From Peromyscus leucopus (taxonomy: Eukaryota; Chordata; Mammalia; Rodentia; Cricetidae), in the NCBI RefSeq assembly GCF_004664715.2, contig NC_051068.1:131708716-131772715 (forward strand): a stretch of DNA of 64,000 nucleotides. Direction: 5' to 3'. A program made the position numbers and the translations under genes. Shown piece by piece: positions 44,975 through 55,779 of the stretch. Every line of letters begins with the position of its first letter. Within the stretch, counting starts at the first letter, position 1. The notes beneath the pieces are model-generated. The model worked only from the letters and a program-made list of their open reading frames with translations, did not search any database and was not told where the DNA came from.

Positions 44975-46435
44975 TGAATACATTGAAATTACTACATTAA
45001 TAAGACCATTTCAGAAAGTTGGGTTTCAGAAACTAGGAAAGTGGAAAATGGAGCCATTCAATAAAAGAATAGGGCTTGAATATAGAATGGACAGTGCTAA
45101 TTGTTTAATATAGAATAGATTGCATTGTGGCTGCTGGTCAAACATGCAGTCAAAAGATTCCTCAATTAGATATAATGATTTAGAGTTTAGATATAACATT
45201 TGACACTTAGTAAGCATCAGTGTATAGGTTGGTCATGCTAGTGATCATTGGCAGTGGATAAGAATATCTCAGAGACAGAGTGGGAAGGACTTGAGATAAT
45301 TGGGGGTATGTCTCAATGATAGACTTCTTGTCTACCAGGTGCGATGGCCCTGTTTCAATTCAAAGAAAGTGTTGTAGAATGCTCTTTTTGTTAACAAAAG
45401 GTTTGACATCGTATTGTTGAGGGGAAATGAGAAGAATAAAGTTAACGTTAGAGATCTTAAAAGAGTAGTGGCACCATGTCCTACAAACATCTGTGATTCT
45501 TTATCAATGTGGGGCAAAAGGTAGACATAGTGTTGGGATTTTTGCCACATGTAAGAATGGAGTTGGTGACAATTGATGGCAAGGGTGTGTCTTCGGTTTC
45601 TAAGCTGCCTAGAGAAGGAAACGAGAACAAAGGAGGCAGAAAAGTAGAGTAGTATCCAGGTACTCACTGCCTTTGATGCAATTGAGAAATACTCACTTGT
45701 CAGGAAATGGTGCTCAGATGTTGGAATTTAGGATTTCAGAGATGGAACAGTTGCGACTTTTGATAAGACCGAGAATGTAGCCAAGGGGACAGGCTACTAA
45801 AACTGATAGACAACAGGAAAGGATTATGGATGTGTGCATCTGGGGTGCTTAAGTATATTTATAGGCTGGTGCAAACAATTCGTCAGAGCAGGAGAGTCAA
45901 CAGGAAACAGATGAAATGTCTGTTATGATTCTAACACAGAATTCCATATTCTGTAGAGGTAGATGTCCACATTGGAATTAGGAGGACAGACAGATGGTTT
46001 ACTGTGTGACTCACTGTGTCACACTGCAGCTTCCTTGACATGATTCTTAATTTTTCCTCTTAAATTTTGTTTTATTTTGGGGGTGGTGGTGGTGGTTCAG
46101 GGGCAGAGGGCGGATGCAAAGGGATGGGGAAATAAATGGGATCAAGATGCGTGATGTGAAAGACACGTTGAATAAATAAAAAGAAAGAAAAAAATTAGGA
46201 CAAATTACTTATGATGGTAACAATACAGAGACCCAACAAAGGATTGTAGAGCACCCCAGGGTAAGATAAATGGAACGATTTCCTTGCCTTTTCAGAATTA
46301 TTCTTTGACAGTTTTTGTGTCTATGTATTATACATACACACACATATATGTATATAAGTAATATTCTGGCCACACTTACCTTCCCACTTTCCTTGTCCTC
46401 TTCCTATCCTCACCAGCTCCCCTCCTCCATCTAGT
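44975..46435. other. No gene seen
   Basis: Plain sequence with a GGTGGTGGTGGTGG run near 46083. Confidence 0.4.
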
Positions 46436-46439
46436 CTCC

Positions 46440-46620
46440 ATCCTTCTTTCATGTCATCTTGTTTTTGTTTGTACTTTGTGACCTACTGGGCTTAACCAGG
46501 GCCACCCACGTGGGCATGGGTGTGGAGCTATCTGCTGGACCATAGGTCACCCACCAGTGACTATACCACAGACACAGGGTGAATGAGAGGAATAATGTGC
46601 AGAATTCAGGAGCTGACTGC
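46440..46620. repeat. L1-derived non-coding fragment (tentative)
   Basis: TTGTGACCTACTGGGCTTAA and GGTGTGGAGCTATCTGCTGG recall the old rodent L1 tail also seen at 62605. Confidence 0.4.
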
Positions 46621-46770
46621 CTTGAGAAGGCAGTAACTTGGGTCAAAGAAAACTTAACCAAACTGCAAAGACATTTGGGGAAAAGCTCCAGAAGCAGATA
46701 TCACACGTTGTACTCTCTCTCTAGATCTGCTGCTGAGAGGGGATCTGAAAGGAGAGAGAGAGCAAGGGAG

Positions 46771-47053
46771 TCTGTAGAGTCTCTCCTCCAGACTGTAGCC
46801 TGAGGGAGTCTGTGGAGTCTCTCCTCCAGACTGTAGCCTGAGGGAGTCTGTGGAGTCTCTCCTCCTGACTGTAGCCTGAGGGAGTCTGTGGAGTCTCTCC
46901 TCCAGAATGTAGCCTGAGGGAGTCTGTGGAGTCTCTCCTCCAGAATGTAGCCTGAGGGAGTCTGTGGAATCAATCTCTCCTCCAGACTTTTACCTGAGGG
47001 AGTCTGTGGAATTTCTCCTCCTGACTGTAGCCTGAGGGAGTCTGTGGAATTTC
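46771..47053. repeat. 38-bp minisatellite, left part
   Basis: TCTGTGG/TCTGTAG starts at 46771, 46809, 46847, 46885, 46923, 46961, 47003 and 47041. The period is 38 bp except one 42-bp step caused by an extra CAAT. Units contain TCTCCTCC and CTGTAGCCTGAGGGAG. The minus strand has no stop in any frame of the unit, which explains the 135-codon frame at 46701-47108; it should not be called a gene. Confidence 0.96.
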
Positions 47054-47468
47054 TGTTAGTTTTCTGTCTGCGTTGTGTTCTTACCCTGCAAGGAACGTCA
47101 CGAAACACGACAGAATCCGCTTATAGAGTTTATTAGAAACAAAGGACAGAAAGTGCGCAGGCCTGTGGGAGAGACACGTGCGTGGAGAAGGGAAGGGGAA
47201 TATGGCGCCGGACTTTTAAAACCGGCTGGGGGCGTGGCCAGGTCACGTCACTACTCTACGTGTGTGCGTAAAGCACATGGTCATGTTGCGCGCTTACATC
47301 ACCATGCAACGTCACGGGACTCTGATCACGCGAGACCCCTTGGCCCGGAACTTGATAGGTGGAGACATCCGGGCCCACCGGGTATCCTAGCTACGGGACG
47401 CTTTTGATGCGGAAATGGCTAGACGGAAGTGTCCGCCCAGTAAATGGAACCGCGTTGTGAACCCTTCA
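47054..47468 (-). mobile_element. Solo LTR of an endogenous retrovirus inserted in the minisatellite
   Basis: The element is 415 bp. Read on minus it starts TGAAGGGTTCACAACG and ends GAAAACTAACA (TG...CA). The minisatellite motif GGAATTTCTCC is split with ATTTC duplicated (47049-47053 and 47469-47473). On minus it carries TGACGT/CACGTGAC-type CRE half sites (about 47240-47330), a TATA-like TTTTAAAA (about 47213-47220) after CCGG, GGCGCCATATT, and a poly(A) signal AATAAA at 47134-47129. U3, R and U5 order is therefore intact. It is more CpG-rich than its surroundings, which suggests a young copy. No internal viral genes are present. An ERVK/IAP-like origin is a guess. Confidence 0.82.
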
Positions 47469-47473
47469 ATTTC

Positions 47474-47523
47474 TCCTCTAGACTGTAGCCTGAGGAATCT
47501 CTCCTCCTGACTTTAGCCTGTCC
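47474..47523. repeat. 38-bp minisatellite, right remnant
   Basis: TCTCCTCTAGACTGTAGCCT continues the unit cut by the LTR, followed by one further partial unit ending CTTTAGCCTG. Confidence 0.9.
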
Positions 47524-47725
47524 CGGTGTGGAGAAGAATAGAGGAGGATGAAAAGAAAGCATTGGATAGATAAACCATGAGCTCTCCAACCTGGAGAGAT
47601 TGGCAGATGGGAGAGACAGGCCAGAGAAAGGCCAACTGATGGTGCAGATTTCTAACAAGTGGAGAGGGGAGTTGAAATTCAAGTCTTAGATAAACAGATA
47701 GGACACAGGTAGAAAAGGTAAACTA

Positions 47726-47840
47726 GACCTGGTAGTGAATTCTAGTAATTCCAGTACTTGGGAGGTTATATATTCAAAGTCTTTCTAAGTTACACAATAA
47801 GACCCTATCTCAAAAGAAAAGAAAAAAGAAAAGAAAAAGA
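47726..47840 (+). repeat. Diverged B1-like SINE
   Basis: ACCTGGTAGTGAATTCTAGT, CCAGTACTTGGGAGG and GACCCTATCTCAAAAGAAAA. Confidence 0.65.
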
Positions 47841-48327
47841 AAGAAAGAAAGAAATGTTATGAGAAAAGATAGAAAATATTTTTACCAACAGCTCTGCCAG
47901 TTCCATTTGGTATAAAACAAAGAAGATCCATGATTGATAAGGTGGGAGATAACAAAGGTGAAAGCTTTGAGGACAGTGGGAAAGGTCTGACGTCTTCATT
48001 AGAGAGCAGATGCAGCAGGATTACCATTGGTCCAGGGCGGCATGAGCAGGAATCCTGAGTAGGATCAATCTCTTTTGTGTGGTTTTTATCCAGTTTCTTG
48101 ACTCTTCATGGTCAAGAAGAGAGAAGAAAGCTAGCAGTTAAGATTATGGGGTGAATTTTACCAAAAAGGAGCAAAGATGGTTTTGAAATGATGAACCATA
48201 AGTTTAAGTCACAGAGGGAAGAAATTAAAAGTAGGAGTCTATGAATATGGAGAAGATGAAGGAGTCCTGTATGGACGGGATACCCTACTAGGGAGTAGTT
48301 GAACAAATGTACTAAGAAGATGAAAAG

Positions 48328-48474
48328 TTGGCCAGGCAGTGGTAGCACATGCCTTTAATCCGAGTGCTCGGGAGGCAGAGACAGATCTCTGTGAGTTCAA
48401 GGCCAGCCTGATCTTCTAAGTGAATTCCAGGACTGCCAGAGCTACACAGAGAAATACTGTCTTGAAAAACCAAA
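48328..48474 (+). repeat. B1 SINE with 11-bp target duplication
   Basis: GGCCAGGCAGTGGTAGCACA to ACTGTCTTGAAAAACCAAA. AAGATGAAAAG occurs at 48317-48327 and 48475-48485, a perfect duplication. Confidence 0.94.
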
Positions 48475-48489
48475 AAGATGAAAAGCTGG

Positions 48490-49615
48490 AGAAGTAGAAT
48501 GATGTCCAAGCTGATGGTATTGGTAAAATTAGCCTGAATCCTTTTAGTTAGTTGTAAGTAACAGAAACAATCTAAACTTGAGTCTAAGTGAGCTGAGCAC
48601 CTTGTTCATGTTGCCACCATGTTCAGCATATTGAGCTCTCTATGACAACCTCAATACCTCTATTTGGTTTAGAAAAATCTTCCTCTCACGCACATCTTTT
48701 ATACTGGAAAACCTCTCAACTGCAATATTTCTCTTTCCCCATGTTGTCTTTTGCAAGGGTCACCATGCAAGTGAGGTCTGGCCAAGCCAGGGAGTCTGCT
48801 TTCCTTTCCTGCCAGCCATGGTGATTAAGGGCTGGGTTGAGACTCAATCGAGACCTGTTACTGTCCTTCCAGGAACTCTGTTCCATGGACATGGACAGGG
48901 TCTCTCTTCCTAAGAAGTCATCAGCTGCCAAGAGATGGGCTTGGGACTTAGCAGCCATCTCTCACAGGGAACCATATGGAAAAAAAATATTTTGCATGTT
49001 TGAATCTCTGCCCTTGGACTTTCAGGTTATAAGAACCAATAAATTCTTTTTTAAAAAAATTGAAGCTAATTTACAACGTCTTCGTAAGGCTCCCAGCAGC
49101 AGCTGTCACTTCCCCAGTGCTTAGGTCATCTAAGCACTATCAAAACTACTTTATATCCATACCATCTAATCCCCATGATAACTCCTACTGAGCACTGAGC
49201 CGGCTGCCTCTCTACTAGTCATTCCTTTTCTTCTTGTTTGGAATGCCCAGATTTTATTTGGGGAAATAAGAGCTCCCTCTTTCTTAGCATCATTATTAAA
49301 AAGGGACAAATAGTTCCTGACCTGAGTCATTCATCTCTCTGATCTCAATAATTGCTGGAGAGCTGGGCCAGTCTAATCAGCAGCTTAGGGCCTTTGTTGG
49401 GAATGCTGGGAGCAGATTCTCTCTCTGGACTGCGTGGCAGACAATGGAAGCTTTGTGCCATGCCATGCATTAAATTTTCTTCTATTACAAACTCACGTTG
49501 ATTTTAGAAATTGTAAATGATTTCATTCCCAGTGGCACTAACACGTTTATTGACATTTTAGTTTAGTATTAGTGGCTGTTTGGTCAGCAGCGGGATTCTT
49601 AGTATTATCTCTCTG
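48490..49615. other. No gene; weak MIR piece at 49125-49205
   Basis: Plain sequence. TTTATATCCATACCATCTAA TCC in 49150-49175 recalls antisense MIR, but is too short to call separately. Confidence 0.35.
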
Positions 49616-49624
49616 GAGATCTCA

Positions 49625-49838
49625 TGGAGAGACGATGCACCAGTTAAGAGGACTTGCTCTTCCAGAGGACCCAGTTCTGTTCCCAGCACCTACATGGGGG
49701 CCCACAACCCTCTATAATTCTGACTCCAGGAGATACACTGCCCTCTTCTGATGTCTGCAGATACGGGCACACATGAAATAAACTCACATACATGTAGACA
49801 AAATGCACATACACATAAAAATAAATCTTTTTTTAAAA
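49625..49838 (+). repeat. B2 SINE
   Basis: Head with CAGTTAAGAGGACTTGCTCT, body GACTCCAGGAGATACACTGC, tail CACATAAAAATAAATC. Confidence 0.9.
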
Positions 49839-50114
49839 AATAGGTTTGACTTTGATCGTCTTCAGCTTGTGTTCTCTACCTCAGGAGCATCCGCCCTTCT
49901 CCTCTCTCTGAACCCCACTCCCTTTTTTCCTCTCTCACATTTTCCCTGGGGTTTGTATTCATTTGTGTTTATAACATTTTACACAAAACAAGTAAATGAT
50001 TCTTAAAAAATAATCTTGGCTTGCTCTCTGCACCCCAGAGCATTCATAAAAATACCAAAGAACAATGAGATGATAAACCTCTGTCCTTGTGATGCAGAAC
50101 CTCTGACACGAACT

Positions 50115-50265
50115 GAGCGTGCTAATTCACATCTAGTGCCCCTCCCTGCGTTTGGAAGGCAAAGAAGACTGCAAGCAAGTTTGAGGCTATCCTGGACTAC
50201 AGTGAGTTCTAGGGGAGCCTGGTCTGCCAGAGAGAACTTGCCTTGGAAAACAAGAAACAAACCAC
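50115..50265 (+). repeat. Diverged B1-like SINE
   Basis: GTTTGAGGCTATCCTGGACT, ACAGTGAGTTCTAGGGGAGC and CTGGTCTGCCAGAGAG. The 5' third is hardly recognisable. Confidence 0.55.
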
Positions 50266-50269
50266 CACC

Positions 50270-51600
50270 AACAAAAGCAGTGTTGCTATTTGTTACAAAA
50301 ATAGAAATCTAGAGAAACAGAAGAGTAAATGTGTGTATAATGTGTTCGTTTATAATAGTTTTCTGCGTTCGTTTATATTAGTTTTCATAGTCAATCTTGT
50401 GAACCCAACTCATGGCGATAAGTTCATGGAAATAAAACAAAACAAATACAACATTAAAAACCTTCAAAAATAATAATAAAGCACCAACACAATGTTTCTG
50501 AAACTCAGCCACACCACATCCTCTGCTCCCATTTGGAAGTGACACACTGTTTGAAATGGCATGGGGTGGAGGCCCAGCAGGAAGGAAGCATCGGATATTG
50601 CTGGAACATATCTTTGTTTGAGCAACAGCTAATGAGAAAGGTCACCATTATGCTTTGCTTTCAAACCCTGGGTCTGTTTTGAAATTGGTTCTGAACATTT
50701 CATCACAAATACTGGTTTATAATCGTTGAGGCTCATAATTCTGAAGAATCAATGTTTTTTTCTCCCCCTCCAGTCAAGAGTAAAAACCAGTGATGAGAAC
50801 AAAGTTTATTTTCTTGCCACTGTTTTGATGAGAATATGTCAGTAGAAGATAAAACGCCTCTTTACTTATGGGCTTTAGAATTCCTGCTTATTTATGAAAT
50901 TCCAACAGTAAATTTAAAGGAAATTTAGCCTTCTGATTTCCCTTGTAATTTCAGGGGAACTTGTTAAACTCATTGCCAGTGCCTGAGATCCGAGGCTCTT
51001 TGGATATTGTTTCCTAACATTTATTGCATTCTTGTGCTCGAGCAAGCAAAAGGCTCTGAGATTCCAAGCAAGACTAACTTTTGTGCAAACTGGCAAATTC
51101 TATAAACTTGAGGAGCCCTCCCCCCAGGAAGGGCTGAGTGACATCAAGAACAGTAAAAGCAGTGCTTGCGGGCATTTCTGGCACAATTTGGGAAAGGAGA
51201 ACAGAAATCTACCAAATAGCTCAGTTTATATTTTTGGTTTTCCCTGTTGGCCCGGCTGCCGTATTCCCATGTCTGAAGCACGTTCCACTGTGAGAGCCGC
51301 GGCTCTCAGAATAAACGTTGGGAAAGGCTGGGTCCACCCTCTGGGGATAAGAGGACCAGGGGGAGGAAGGGGAGGGGGCAAAGGAAAGGGAAGGGGACGG
51401 CTGTCTTCCTGTGTTTGGATGACCTTTCCTTGTGTTTATCTGGAGAGACCGGCAGCCACACTGTGTTTGGTGTTACACGGCCATGCTGCTTAGTTTTCTG
51501 TGGGCGAAGGACTTTTGTCCTTGCTTAGAAGGACTGGATTTAGCTGCGTGAAAAAACAACAGAAAAAAGCTCCCCAGAGTAAAGGGCTTAAAAAAGAAAT
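50270..51600. other. Repeat-free stretch with an 18-bp palindrome
   Basis: No SINE, LTR or L1 was recognised over 1.3 kb, unusual here. The 153-codon frame at 51032-51493 has no recognisable domain and contains a low-complexity GGA-rich run. It could be a conserved non-coding element; conservation cannot be judged from one sequence. Confidence 0.35.
51291..51308. other. 18-bp perfect palindrome
   Basis: TGAGAGCCGCGGCTCTCA is its own reverse complement, with CCGCGG at the centre and two CpG. It is unrelated to neighbouring repeats. Confidence 0.97.
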
Positions 51601-51607
51601 CTTTTTC

Positions 51608-51800
51608 TTTAAATTAAATTTTTTATTTATTTAAAAGCGTATGAATGTTTCCCCTGCATGTACATATGTGTACTGTGTGCATGCCTGATGCCCACAAAAG
51701 CCAGAAGAGGGTGTGGGATTCCCTATAACTAGAGTTTCAGGTGACTGTGAGCCTCCATGTGAATGCTGGGAATTGAACTTGGGTCCTCTGCAAGAAAAAG
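51608..51800 (-). repeat. B3 SINE
   Basis: TTTTTTATTTATTTAAAAGC tail side, CCTGCATGTACATATGTGTA, AGCCAGAAGAGGGTGTGGGA and GGGAATTGAACTTGGGTCCT. Confidence 0.85.
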
Positions 51801-51804
51801 TGTG

Positions 51805-51930
51805 GAGCCATACTTCCAGCTTCAAGATATCTTTCTACACAGTCACATTAGCTTGTATCTAATCAATGAGCCATACTTCCAGCTTCAAGATACGTTTCTA
51901 CACAGTCACAGTAGCTTGTGTCTAACCAGT
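51805..51930. repeat. 63-bp tandem duplication
   Basis: GAGCCATACTTCCAGCTTCA starts at 51805 and 51868. Each copy runs through CTACACAGTCACA and AGCTTGT. The first copy begins where the B3 head breaks off. Confidence 0.93.
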
Positions 51931-52067
51931 TCCTTCAAGTTCACTAGGATGAATCTTGAGCCTACTTGGGCTTCTGCCCTCCTGCTGAGAACTGGCTGGA
52001 GCCGGTCTTCCTTCTCCCAAATTTCTCCAGATCCTTTTCAGTTTAGTTAAAGCTATCATCTATGTCT

Positions 52068-52168
52068 TTATTTATTTAGAGACAGGTCCTGCTACAGAGC
52101 TCGGGGTTGACCTTGAACTCCAGGGCCTTACAATATTAAAACTACAAGCATGCATCATCAGCCAGACC
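52068..52168 (-). repeat. Old B1-like SINE
   Basis: TAGAGACAGGTCCTGCTACA, GTTGACCTTGAACTCCAGGG and CTACAAGCATGCATCATCAG. Confidence 0.6.
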
Positions 52169-52589
52169 TTCAACTTTTAACACAATGCTCCTCCTCATCT
52201 ATGAATTCCACGAAAAAATATAATGGGTGATTGAAGTAGTGAATAAACCCACAGGGTCATTGCAAGGTGACTCTGGGGTCTCTAGGCTACCTATTTCATC
52301 AGTTTGAGCTCCAAGGACGCTGTGTTTGGAAGCCTCCTGGCCTCACATTGCTCATAATGGTTCACCTATTTCTTAAGGGCAGTGAGACCAGGTCTTCTGG
52401 TTTCCATCTTTCTCTCAGTTCACTGGGCCCAGACTCAGCTCCAAAGATCCTTCCCAGAGAAGTTATGTCCTAGTCTTCCCGCTCTCCTCCGTGTAAACTA
52501 GGTCTCTAGGTCTCCCAGGTTACCACTTACGCGGAGACACTTCCTGTTTTCTATGTCGCACCACTTTAATCGTATTCAATTGAATGATA

Positions 52590-52715
52590 ATCCATTCTGT
52601 GTCTGTTTTCTCCACTAATTAAAAACTCCTTAAACATGAAGGCCTATGCTTATTTGTTTGATCACTGGGTCCTGGCATAGCACCTGACATGTAGCAAGCA
52701 TTCACCAGAGTGCAC
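52590..52715 (+). repeat. L2 3' end
   Basis: AACTCCTTAAACATGAAGGC, CTGGCATAGCACCTGACATG and TAGCAAGCATTCACCAGAG follow the sense L2 end. Confidence 0.65.
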
Positions 52716-52719
52716 GATA

Positions 52720-53095
52720 AAGGCACAAACAAGCAGGCTGGTGGATAAAGAAAAACCTTGCAGTGCTTTGAAGGAAAACTCAGAGTAGCTCACTGAGTGA
52801 GGCTGGGGGATAAAGGTCAGAGTCTGAGAGCCCTGTCACGGCCAGATCGTGGATATGTTCATGAAGTTGAGATCCTGTAAGGCGGGTGAAGTAGCTAGCA
52901 GACTTCAGAAGTCTGTATTCCTGAGAGTACCAAACACCTTCTAGTTCAAACCCTCCCCCATGACAACTCCCACCTCTTTAGAAAAAGAATTATCCCTGGC
53001 CACCAGGTATCCGAAGGATGCTTGCTGTGTCCCCTTCCTACACCACTAGGGTCATGACACTTCCTTCTCTCCCTGACCTGCTTCTCTGATGAACT
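52720..53095. other. No gene seen
   Basis: Plain sequence. Confidence 0.4.
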
Positions 53096-53099
53096 AGTC

Positions 53100-53606
53100 T
53101 GTACCAGGCTTTTTCTTTGGGGCCACCAACCAGCTCCCACATCATGACACAGAGACTTACTAGTTTTGAATGCTCGGCCTAGCTTAGGCACGTTTCTGGC
53201 TAGCTCTTTTAACTTAAATTAACCTGTTTCCTTGTATCTACCCTCTGCCTTGGGGCTCATTACCTTTCTTCTGTATATCTTATTTTCACTGCTTCTCTAT
53301 GTCTGGCTAGCTGGCGTCTGCCTGGCTGCTTGCATTGTGAATGTCCCTCATTCTCTCTTCCTTCTTCTTCTTCCTTTCTCTCTGGAGCCTAGAGTTCTCT
53401 TCCTATTTATCCTCTCTTCCTGCCAGCCCTGCTTTTCCTTTTTCCTGTCTAGCTATTGGTCATTTCACTTTTTATTAAAGCAATCAGGTGCCTTAGGCAG
53501 GCAAGATGAAACAGATGCAACACATCTTTACATCATTAAACACACATTCTCACCTCCTTAAACAAATGCAGCAGAAATGAAAGTAACACACCTTTGCACA
53601 GTTACA
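53100..53606 (-). mobile_element. Solo LTR, same family as 9515-10064
   Basis: Read on minus it starts TGTAACTGTGCAAAGG, has TTAATGATGTAAAGATGTGT, TTTAATAAAAAGTG, ATGACCAATAGCTAGACAGG, a purine-rich middle and TGATGTGGGAGCTGG, and ends GCCTGGTACA. These blocks occur in the same order in the plus-strand copy at 9515. No perfect flanking duplication. Confidence 0.68.
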
Positions 53607-53936
53607 GACTCTGAACTACAATGAGCTTAAAGACAAAGCTCAGAAATACATCCATCATGTCTCTGGGAAGCAGACAGAGGTAGTTGGCTTCAGGCATGTC
53701 TAGATCTAGGGACTCAGATGCCACTCAGAATTTATTTCTCTTGCCATCTCCCCACTAAGATTAAAGTGGATGCCTGTAACTCTTGGCTCACATCCTCCTC
53801 AAAGTGTTGGAAAGCACTCTGACCACACCCACGTGACCATTTTGGAACCAGCAACTGTTGAAGGATGAGGCCCACCGATCTGACTGGTCTCCCATGGGTA
53901 GCACAGGTAGATTTCCTCAAGCAAGAGAGGGATTAT

Positions 53937-54020
53937 GGGCTGGTGGTGTGACTCAGTGGCAAAACATAAGCTTAGCATGTTGGAGGCCCTGAGTTCAACA
54001 CCCTAGCACTAGCAGAAAGA
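53937..54020 (+). repeat. ID-like SINE
   Basis: GGGCTGGTGGTGTGACTCAG, AAGCTTAGCATGTTGGAGGC and TGAGTTCAACACC derive from the tRNA-Ala-like ID head. Confidence 0.6.
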
Positions 54021-54087
54021 GGGGGGAGGACGAGAAAGGGGGAAGAAGAGAGAAATGGGGAGGAGGAGAACTACCATGAAGATGAGG

Positions 54088-54312
54088 CAGAGGAGTGGCT
54101 CAATTGATAAAATCCTCGCCGTGTAAGCATGAGGACCTGAGTTTGATACTTAGCATTCATTTTACAAAGCCAAGTGTGGTGGCCCATGCATGTACTCTCA
54201 GCACTGGGGAGGCAGAAACAGGCAGACCCCTGACACTCACTGGTTAGCCTGCCTAGCTTAGTCATCCAGCCCCCAGGCCAGTGAGAGACTCCGTCTCAAA
54301 AAACAAGGTGGA
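54088..54312 (+). repeat. B4-like SINE
   Basis: AAGCATGAGGACCTGAGTTT, AGTGTGGTGGCCCATGCATG, CAGCACTGGGGAGGCAGAAA and GAGACTCCGTCTCAAAAAAC. Confidence 0.75.
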
Positions 54313-54339
54313 TGGCATCAAGGTTGTCCTTTTGACCTT

Positions 54340-54341
<2 letters not shown>

Positions 54342-54384
<43 letters not shown>

Positions 54385-54393
54385 ACACACACG
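54342..54393. repeat. (CA)n microsatellite
   Basis: CA run with a single CT break near 54379. Confidence 0.96.
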
Positions 54394-54394
54394 T

Positions 54395-54848
54395 ACACCC
54401 ACCACATTCATAAACAAACACTTATAAGAAGAAGAAGAAAAGCTGAATAAATGGTGTTAGACAATCAGCAACAGAAAATCTTCCTACAGTGACCCTCCTG
54501 TGCCAGATGCGGTGACAGGCCCTTGACCTGCATGAAGCAGGACACACAGGGAGGGCGGGTGGGAGGAATTGGGTTGTGTCAGTCCAGCCCTTCTGCTCTT
54601 TCTCCAGCCAGCTATGTTTTTCTGGATACTGATGATGCAGGAATATAAGATATTTGATGGAGTATTTTTCAGTCTTAAGTGAGAAAGAAATTCCCAGACA
54701 GGCTAAAACACAGAGGAATCTTGAGGACATCTTGAACGAAATAAAACAGTCCCAGAAGACACAGAGTGCATGACTGTACTTCAGTCAAGCGGCCACATTC
54801 ATACCGACAGAAAGCCCGATGGTTGCTCGAGGACCCGGGAGCAAAGGA

Positions 54849-54850
<2 letters not shown>
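54395..54850. other. No gene seen
   Basis: Plain sequence. Confidence 0.4.

Positions 54851-54851
<1 letters not shown>

Positions 54852-54895
<44 letters not shown>
54852..54895. repeat. (GT)n microsatellite
   Basis: About 22 GT units. Confidence 0.96.
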
Positions 54896-54896
<1 letters not shown>

Positions 54897-55327
54897 ACTG
54901 TTTAAGGAGTACAGTTTCAGGTCTGCAGCAGGAAAAGCATTCTGGAAATGGATGGGGTGATACCTGCACAACAGTGTGAATGTAGTTGATAAGCACGAGC
55001 TCCACTCTTAAAAGAAATTTATTTTAAGTGGCACGTGTTTGCTATCTGTATTTTACCACAATAAAAAAAAAAATACAGCGGATAACCTAGTGCACATAGT
55101 AAGTGTTCACAACGCAAGTATCGCTCCTCCCTCCACAGCCCCATGAGTGGAGCACTGACCGCCACGTGCTTACAGCTGATTAAATGGGGCTTGAAGGTAG
55201 TCACGTACTGCCTGATATTTTCAAACACTGCTCTGATTATATTAAACTTTGGCTCAGCATCTTAAGAGTGCTCCATATCCCTGATCTAACGCATGGATAC
55301 TGCTTTTGGTACATTCCTTTTTTACAG

Positions 55328-55328
<1 letters not shown>

Positions 55329-55369
<41 letters not shown>
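55329..55369. repeat. (ATT)n microsatellite
   Basis: About 13 ATT units. Confidence 0.96.
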
Positions 55370-55371
<2 letters not shown>

Positions 55372-55597
55372 CTTGCACCTAAGGAGCAAACCTAGGGCCT
55401 CTCACATGCTTGCCAGCCCTTCTCTGGGTTCTCTGTATCCATCACATATGCTGGTTCTTTGGATGGATTAAAGCAGACACCGTCTATTAAGACCCATTTT
55501 CCATGTAGGAGAAAAACATGCTCAACTCCTCTTCACTCCCACGATGATTGTTATTTGGACATAATCCTGAATACAACTGCTTTAATAAGTGCTATTA

Positions 55598-55775
55598 GCC
55601 GGGTGGTGGTGGTGGTGGCAGCGGCGGTGACAGCTTTAGTCCCAGCACTTGGGAGGCAGAGGCAGGTGGATCTCTGTGAGTTCAAGGCCAGCCTGGGCTA
55701 CAGAGTGAGTTTCAGGAATGGCACAAAGCTACACAGAGAAACCCTGTCTCAAAAAACAAACAACAACAACAAAAT
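55598..55775 (+). repeat. B1 SINE with GGT expansion in the head
   Basis: GCCGGGTGGTGGTGGTGG, GGCAGAGGCAGGTGGATCTC, TCAAGGCCAGCCTGGGCTAC, CACAAAGCTACACAGAGAAA and an AAC tail. Confidence 0.95.
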
Positions 55776-55779
55776 GCCA

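Noticed and set aside
46701..47108. 135-codon protein with a repeated Ser-Thr-Asp-Ser-Leu motif on minus
   Set aside because: It reads the 38-bp minisatellite in all three frames in turn and runs into the LTR.
51032..51493. 153-codon frame as a novel gene
   Set aside because: No domain, a low-complexity Gly/Lys run, no splice or promoter context.
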